64,000 bases of DNA from GCA-003244245 sp050699575 (GTDB lineage Bacteria > Actinomycetota > Actinomycetes > Mycobacteriales > Pseudonocardiaceae). The notes beneath the pieces were generated by a model. The model saw only the letters and a list, made by a program, of their open reading frames with translations, was not told the origin of the DNA and did no database searches. A program made the translations under genes and the position numbers. Numbering within the stretch: the stretch's first letter is position 1; each line of letters opens with the position of its first letter. Shown in pieces: positions 59,731 through 64,000 of this stretch. The stretch spans positions 1 to 64,000 of the forward strand of contig JBOHFG010000260.1 in the NCBI GenBank assembly GCA_050699575.1, in the 5' to 3' direction.

Positions 59731-60774
59731 TCACCCGATCCGGCGGATCGCCGCGACGTCACGCCAGGGCACCCTGGCGACCTTGACAACATCACCGCTC
59801 TGCGGGGCGTTGATGTAGAGCCCATTTCCGACGTAGATGCCGATGTGACTCACCGGCGAGTACAGCGCGATGAGATCTCCTGGTAGCAGGCCCGACGCCA
59901 CCGCGGTGCCCACCCTGGCCTGATCGAAGGCCACCCTCGGTAGACTCACGCCGGCCTGCCGGTAGGCCCACATCACCAGTCCTGAGCAATCGAAGGTGCT
60001 CGGCCCTTCGGCGCCCCAGATGTACGGTGCTCCCTGCCGGGTCAGCGCAGCACGCAGGGCCCTGATCCCGATGGTGTCACCCACCAGGTCAACCGGATAG
60101 TCGGTGAATCCTTCGGAGGCGTAATGGGCGAACTCATCGGCGGTGAGCTTGCCAAGGCGCTCCTGCACCAGTGTGATCTGGCGGCCCATCTCAAGGCGGG
60201 CCTGCGCCACATCGCCGGCTATCCGAGCGGCATCAAGTTCCGCGACGGCCGCTCGAGTCTCGGCATCAGTGGCCGCAAGCTTTGCCTGTTCCGCGCGCGA
60301 GACCACTGCCGCGAGCTTGTCCATCGCGGCTCTGTTGCTCACCGCCAGCACGTCCAGCGCGGCCAGCTGGTCCATGAATTGTTGCGGCGAGTCGCTAATC
60401 AGCATCGCGGTGAGGCTGCTGATCCGGACGCCTTCGAAAGTGGCGCTGGTCAGCCGATCGACCTGGACCCGGAAGGCGCCCTGAGCCGCGCGAGCCTCAT
60501 CAGCGACGGCCGTCGCGGCTGCCGCATCACTGTGCGCCCGCTCCGCATCGGCCCTGCGGGCCACCAGACGGTCCGTGGCCAGTTTCCACTGTTCGGTGAT
60601 CACCTCTGCCTGGCGACTCAGCGCACGAGCCTGCGCAACGGTGCCGGTAGGATCAGCTGCCGAGCCAGGACCAGGATCAGCTACTGCAGGAGTTACCGGC
60701 ATGATCAGCACGGCAGCAATGGCCACGCCAACTGCTAGGCTCCGAAGCGCACGACCACGACGATACGAGATCAC
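59731..60774 (-). CDS. Secreted NlpC/P60 peptidoglycan endopeptidase, second copy
   Basis: 347 residues with the same plan as its neighbour: signal peptide (LAVGVAIAAVLIMPVTPAVA), coiled coil, and NlpC/P60 domain with Cys in GPSTFDCSGLVMWAYRQAG and His in SPVSHIGIYVGNGLYINAP. I chose the GTG at 60774 because AGGAGACAACCGCG precedes it, matching AGGAGACAGCCGCG before the paralogue. Tandem duplication followed by divergence is likely. Confidence 0.92.
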   Translation of the reverse strand: MISYRRGRALRSLAVGVAIAAVLIMPVTPAVADPGPGSAADPTGTVAQARALSRQAEVITEQWKLATDRLVARRADAERAHSDAAAATAVADEARAAQGAFRVQVDRLTSATFEGVRISSLTAMLISDSPQQFMDQLAALDVLAVSNRAAMDKLAAVVSRAEQAKLAATDAETRAAVAELDAARIAGDVAQARLEMGRQITLVQERLGKLTADEFAHYASEGFTDYPVDLVGDTIGIRALRAALTRQGAPYIWGAEGPSTFDCSGLVMWAYRQAGVSLPRVAFDQARVGTAVASGLLPGDLIALYSPVSHIGIYVGNGLYINAPQSGDVVKVARVPWRDVAAIRRIG

Positions 60775-60825
60775 CCGCGGTTGTCTCCTGTTCTTGGAAC
60801 TCACCGTCCACACGCGCGACTATGA

Positions 60826-60844
60826 GCGGGAGACCACCTCCCGC
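60826..60844 (-). terminator. Short hairpin after trpD
   Basis: GCGGGAG (60826-60832) pairs with CTCCCGC (60838-60844) around a five-base loop, between the trpD stop and the second NlpC/P60 gene. Confidence 0.55.
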
Positions 60845-60899
60845 ATGTCGCCTAACGGCATCCCAGGACTTCTAGGCGCGGATCTTCACTCGAAAGGAG

Positions 60900-61961
60900 T
60901 CAGCGCGCAGTCGCGGACAGCTCAACGGTCAGCCTCGTCCAACGCTCCAGCAGTGCCGCGGCAGCTCCGGAATCAACAGCGCCGGCTGCACGCTGTGCCA
61001 TTTTTCGGAGATCACCGAGCAGATCTCCGGATGGGCCATGATATGCCACCAGCGCCGCGGCTGCGCTGAGGAGAACGGCATCCCGAACCGGACCAGGATC
61101 GCCGGCGAGGACATGCCGAACAGCATCGGCATTGATCGCCACGTCCCCACCACGCAGATCTTCGCGACGGGCTACCGGCACGCCCAACGCAGTCGGGTCC
61201 ACCTGGTCACGCCGGACCACGCCACCGTCGACCACCCACACCGAGGTGGTGGTGGTGGTGGTGATCTCGTCGAGCCCATCGTCACCACGGACCACCAGCG
61301 CGCTGGCTCCCCGGTCGGCGAGCACCTGGGCCATCACCGGCGCCATCCGCAGATCCGCACAACCCACCAGCCCGGCAACCGGCTGCGCCGGATTGGTCAG
61401 CGGTCCGAGAAAGTTGAAAAACGTGGGTATCCCGATCTCCCGGCGCACCTCGGCGGCATGTCGCATCGCCGGATGGAACCGAGGTGCGAAACAAAACCCG
61501 ATTCCGACCTCGGTGACGCAACGGGCCACCTGGTCAGGGCCGAGATCGATGGCCACCCCCAGTGCCTCGAGCACATCCGCAGCACCACACTGGGAGGACG
61601 CCGCACGGTTGCCGTGCTTGACCACGGGGGCGCCAGCTGCAGCAGTAACCAGCGCGGCCATCGTAGAGATGTTGACGGTGTGCGCTTGGTCACCACCGGT
61701 GCCGACCACATCGACCGCCCGATGTGGCACCCGCACCCGGCCAGCGTGCGAAAGCATGCCCTCAGCCAGGCCGGCGACCTCAGCCGGAGTCTCACCCTTG
61801 ACCCGCATCGCCACCACGAACGCGGCCACCTGCGCGTTCGTGGCCAAACCGGACATCACCTGGTCCATCGCCCAGAGCGTGTCCGGCGCATCCAGGTCCG
61901 CTCCGGCGACCAGCTGGCTGAGCAGCGCTGGCCAGCTACGGGAACGAGTCGGCACCACCAT
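60900..61961 (-). CDS. trpD: Anthranilate phosphoribosyltransferase
   Basis: A 353-residue enzyme of tryptophan synthesis. PRPP and anthranilate motifs: DVVGTGGDQAHTVNISTMAA, VVKHGNRAASSQCGAADVLE, RFHPAMRHAAEVRREIGIPT, FFNFLGPLTNPAQP and the metal-binding DDGLDE. A run of six Thr (a GTG-repeat microsatellite) follows that motif. Start ATG at 61961, 11 bases after the stop of the upstream receiver-domain gene, so the two are co-transcribed. Confidence 0.95.
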   Translation of the reverse strand: MVVPTRSRSWPALLSQLVAGADLDAPDTLWAMDQVMSGLATNAQVAAFVVAMRVKGETPAEVAGLAEGMLSHAGRVRVPHRAVDVVGTGGDQAHTVNISTMAALVTAAAGAPVVKHGNRAASSQCGAADVLEALGVAIDLGPDQVARCVTEVGIGFCFAPRFHPAMRHAAEVRREIGIPTFFNFLGPLTNPAQPVAGLVGCADLRMAPVMAQVLADRGASALVVRGDDGLDEITTTTTTSVWVVDGGVVRRDQVDPTALGVPVARREDLRGGDVAINADAVRHVLAGDPGPVRDAVLLSAAAALVAYHGPSGDLLGDLRKMAQRAAGAVDSGAAAALLERWTRLTVELSATAR

Positions 61962-61972
61962 GCTGAGCGGCC

Positions 61973-62389
61973 TCAGCCGTTCACCGCCTGCGGCCGGTGC
62001 GTGCGAAGCACCTCGGCCACGGTCTCGGCAGCGACCAGCGGATCCAGCGGATGCACGATCACCGCATCGGCCTGCGACCAGACCGCCAACCAGCGGTCGT
62101 CCCGGCGTCGCACTGAGATGATCACCGGTGGGCATCGCGCAATCTCATTCTTGAGCTGGCGGGACAACCCCATCCCACCGATGGGCTGCGCTTCACCATC
62201 CAAGATCGCAAGACCTACCCCACCGGCGTCGACCTCGGTCAGCACCTCAGCGATCGTCGCGGCCTCGACATAACGCAGCCGGCCGACATCCGGCGCAGGA
62301 CGTTGGCCGACAGCGTTGATGATGGCCTCACGCACCGCTGGTCGGTGGCTGAAGACCAGTACCGTGGTGGCGCTGGTGGCGGCGCTCAT
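61973..62389 (-). CDS. Atypical response regulator receiver-domain protein
   Basis: 138 residues forming a receiver fold without an output domain: TTVLVFSHRPAVREAI, LAILDGEAQPIGGMGLSRQL (possible phospho-Asp in LDGE), and VIISVRRRDDRWLAVWSQAD. The N-terminal acidic pair is replaced by Ser-His and the usual Lys is not evident, so phosphorylation may be lost. It lies just upstream of trpD and divergent from ctaE, a conserved position in actinobacteria. Confidence 0.82.
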   Translation of the reverse strand: MSAATSATTVLVFSHRPAVREAIINAVGQRPAPDVGRLRYVEAATIAEVLTEVDAGGVGLAILDGEAQPIGGMGLSRQLKNEIARCPPVIISVRRRDDRWLAVWSQADAVIVHPLDPLVAAETVAEVLRTHRPQAVNG

Positions 62390-62490
62390 CTGCGTTCGAG
62401 CATCTGTGGTCGAGGTCCTCGGTGTCGGTGGTGTGCCGATCTTATAGGACGATAAACCCCGGCGACGCGGGCCGCTACGACATCACCCTG

Positions 62491-62496
62491 CATAAT
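62491..62496 (+). promoter_or_regulatory. Possible -10 box of a leaderless ctaE mRNA
   Basis: CATAAT at 62491-62496 lies eight bases before the GTG at 62504, and no ribosome binding site precedes that GTG. This spacing fits transcription starting at the start codon itself. A clear -35 is not seen. Confidence 0.4.
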
Positions 62497-62503
62497 GTTC
62501 ATC

Positions 62504-63130
62504 GTGACCTCGTCCAGCCTGGCAGGGCCCTCCATCAGCCAGCGGGTGCACTCGCTCAACCGGCCCAACATGGTCAGCGTCGGAACCATCGTATGGCTGT
62601 CCAGCGAGCTGATGTTCTTCGCCGGCCTGTTCGCGATGTTCTTCACGGTGAAGGCACAGCACGACGGTCCGTGGCCGCCGATCCTCGCCTCCACCGGCGA
62701 GCCGATCCTGCTCAACAAGCCCTATGCGGTGGTGGTCACGATCATCCTGGTGTCCTCGTCGTTCACCTGCCAATGGGGGGTCTTCAAGGCCGAGCAGGGC
62801 GACGTGTTCGGCCTTCGGCTCTGGTACACCATCACGTTAATCATGGGCACGATGTTCGTGCTGGGCCAGGCCAACGAGTACCGCAACCTCATCCACGAGG
62901 GTGTCACGATCCCCTCCGGGGCCTACGGCACCGTCTTTTACCTCACCACCGGGTTCCACGGCTTGCACGTGACCGGCGGCCTCATTGCGTTCATCTTTCT
63001 CATCGTCCGGACCAAGCTAAGCAAGTTCACCCCCGCCCAGGCGACCGCCGCAATCGTCGTGTCCTACTACTGGCACTTCGTCGACGTGGTGTGGATTGGA
63101 CTGTTCGCCACCATCTACTTCTTGCCCTAG
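62504..63130 (+). CDS. ctaE: Cytochrome c oxidase subunit III (CtaE)
   Basis: A 208-residue membrane subunit of the aa3 oxidase. HSLNRPNMVSVGTIVWLSSE, ELMFFAGLFAMFFTVKA, FYLTTGFHGLHVTGGLIAF and the last helix SYYWHFVDVVWIGLFATIYF match actinobacterial CtaE. I chose the GTG at 62504 (VTSSSLAGPSISQRVHSL); an ATG nine bases upstream is possible. qcrC follows after 68 bases in the same direction, as in other actinobacteria. Confidence 0.95.
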   Translation: MTSSSLAGPSISQRVHSLNRPNMVSVGTIVWLSSELMFFAGLFAMFFTVKAQHDGPWPPILASTGEPILLNKPYAVVVTIILVSSSFTCQWGVFKAEQGDVFGLRLWYTITLIMGTMFVLGQANEYRNLIHEGVTIPSGAYGTVFYLTTGFHGLHVTGGLIAFIFLIVRTKLSKFTPAQATAAIVVSYYWHFVDVVWIGLFATIYFLP

Positions 63131-63198
63131 TACCGCCACCGCGACGCGGGAGGCTCCAGCACCGAACCGGAACGAGACAGCAGGGGTAGCCCAGACTG

Positions 63199-64000
63199 AT
63201 GAGCAGCGCAACACCAGACAGCGCCACACCAGACTCCGGAGTGAACCCCCCCGGCCGGGGACCGACACGTCCACGGCGGTGGGGAGTGCGACGGTGGGGA
63301 GTGCACAGCCGGCTACGCCGTCGAGTGTCGGGGATGCTTGCCCTTGCTGTGGCGTTGTTGGCTGCCGGTGGGCTGTACACGGTGTTCGCCCCGCAGCCGC
63401 AGACCGCGCACGCGCAGGCGGATCCAGCACTCGTGCGCCAGGGTGAACAGCTCTACAACAATGCCTGCATCAGCTGCCACGGTGAAAACCTGCAAGGGGT
63501 GCAGGCCCGCGGGCCGAGTCTGATCGGTGTCGGCGAGGCTGCGGTGTACTTCCAGGTCTCCACCGGGCGGATGCCCGCAGTGCGCCAGGAAGCCCAGATC
63601 GCCAAGAAACCGGTCAAGTTCAGCCCCGAGGAGATCGACGCACTGGGCGCCTTCGTCCAGGCCAATGGTGGCGGGCCGGTGGTGCCCAAGGAGAGTCTCG
63701 CCGGCGGCGACCCAGCTCGGGGCGGCGAGTTGTTCCGGCTTAACTGCGCCTCCTGCCATAACTTCACCGGACGCGGTATCGCCCTGTCCTCCGGTAAATA
63801 CGCACCCGCGATCAAGGACGTGAACCCCCAGCAGATCTACACCGCGATGGTCAGCGGGCCGCAGAGCATGCCCAGGTTCTCCGACCGCCAGCTGACTCCG
63901 CAGGAGAAGCGGGACGTCATTGCCTACCTCCAATCGATCATGGATGAGCGCAACAATCCGGGCGGCTACTCGCTGGGTGGTTACGGGCCGATCTCCGAGG
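63199..64000 (+). CDS. qcrC: Cytochrome bc1 complex dihaem cytochrome c subunit QcrC, partial
   Basis: 267 codons are present; the gene runs off the window. A Pro/Arg-rich cytoplasmic start leads to one helix (GMLALAVALLAAGGLYTVFA). Two haem c motifs follow: C90-I-S-C-H94 and C183-A-S-C-H187, with PRFSDRQLTPQEKRDVIAYL after the second. The ligand and spacing pattern is that of actinobacterial QcrC, which passes electrons from the bc1 complex to the aa3 oxidase. Confidence 0.95.
   Translation, partial: MSSATPDSATPDSGVNPPGRGPTRPRRWGVRRWGVHSRLRRRVSGMLALAVALLAAGGLYTVFAPQPQTAHAQADPALVRQGEQLYNNACISCHGENLQGVQARGPSLIGVGEAAVYFQVSTGRMPAVRQEAQIAKKPVKFSPEEIDALGAFVQANGGGPVVPKESLAGGDPARGGELFRLNCASCHNFTGRGIALSSGKYAPAIKDVNPQQIYTAMVSGPQSMPRFSDRQLTPQEKRDVIAYLQSIMDERNNPGGYSLGGYGPISE

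Noticed and set aside
61251..61275. GTG/Thr microsatellite in trpD as a phase-variation site
   Set aside because: Only about seven trinucleotide units; slippage would add or remove whole codons and not switch the gene off.
1..64000. tRNA or rRNA genes
   Set aside because: No T-loop/acceptor pattern (GGTTCGANTCC with flanking stems) or rRNA sequence was seen in the intergenic regions; this was by eye only.

Overview
The window is high-GC actinobacterial DNA, most likely from a member of the Pseudonocardiaceae or a close relative. It carries glf (galactofuran), PimB', GarA, FtsR, acVLRF1 and the ctaE-qcrC start of the cytochrome bcc-aa3 genes. It also has DUF397/DUF5753 regulator pairs and an ergothioneine locus. 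Gene order in the right half follows two Mycobacterium tuberculosis blocks: Rv1822-Rv1832 (pgsA2, gcvH, garA, ftsR, DUF151, merR, gcvB) and Rv2175c-Rv2194 (Rv2175c, pknL, aroG, RNase AS, plsC, fadD15, pimB', NlpC/P60, trpD, ctaE, qcrC).

Layout. 1-1.6 kb: start of a His-rich PadR regulator with a 34-bp palindromic operator, an IS1380-like transposase scrap and a truncated TPR regulator. 1.7-5.5 kb: a STAND/NLR-like gene (DUF4062-NB-ARC-WD40) broken by one amber codon. 5.5-7.8 kb: DUF574 methyltransferase divergent from an XRE-DUF5753/DUF397 pair with a striking twin operator. 7.9-11.6 kb: egtA-egtB-(egtC remnant)-egtD. 11.8-14.7 kb: small HTH protein, ABC-F ATPase and the release factor acVLRF1. 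14.9-17.8 kb: a small gene with an in-frame amber, a second XRE/DUF397 pair and a heavily frameshifted FAD monooxygenase. 17.9-31.3 kb: lycopene cyclase-like protein, cobalt/nickel ECF transporter cbiMQO, Pit phosphate transporter, GH65 phosphorylase with a HAD remnant, PfkB kinase, DUF885 lipoprotein and two CNNM/CBS proteins. 31.3-32.5 kb: repeats and a frameshifted synthetase-like pseudogene. 32.5-40.8 kb: gcvP with a tandem glycine riboswitch, the merR/DUF151/ftsR/garA/gcvH cluster, a CDP-alcohol phosphatidyltransferase and glf. 40.8-48 kb: DinB-type protein, methyltransferase, Ser/Thr kinase, DUF3516 helicase, redoxin-DUF742 pair and a small antitoxin-like protein. 48-64 kb: the Rv2175c/pknL to qcrC block.

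The left half is accessory DNA with many broken genes: two in-frame amber codons, several frameshifts and internal deletions that left only gene ends (egtC, a HAD phosphatase). The right half is almost intact core genome. The most notable observations are the amber-interrupted NLR-like protein with 14 near-identical blades, the deletion scar of egtC between intact egtB and egtD, the twin TGCACGTGCA operator in the WhiJ-like module, and a family of near-perfect palindromes placed exactly on stop codons.
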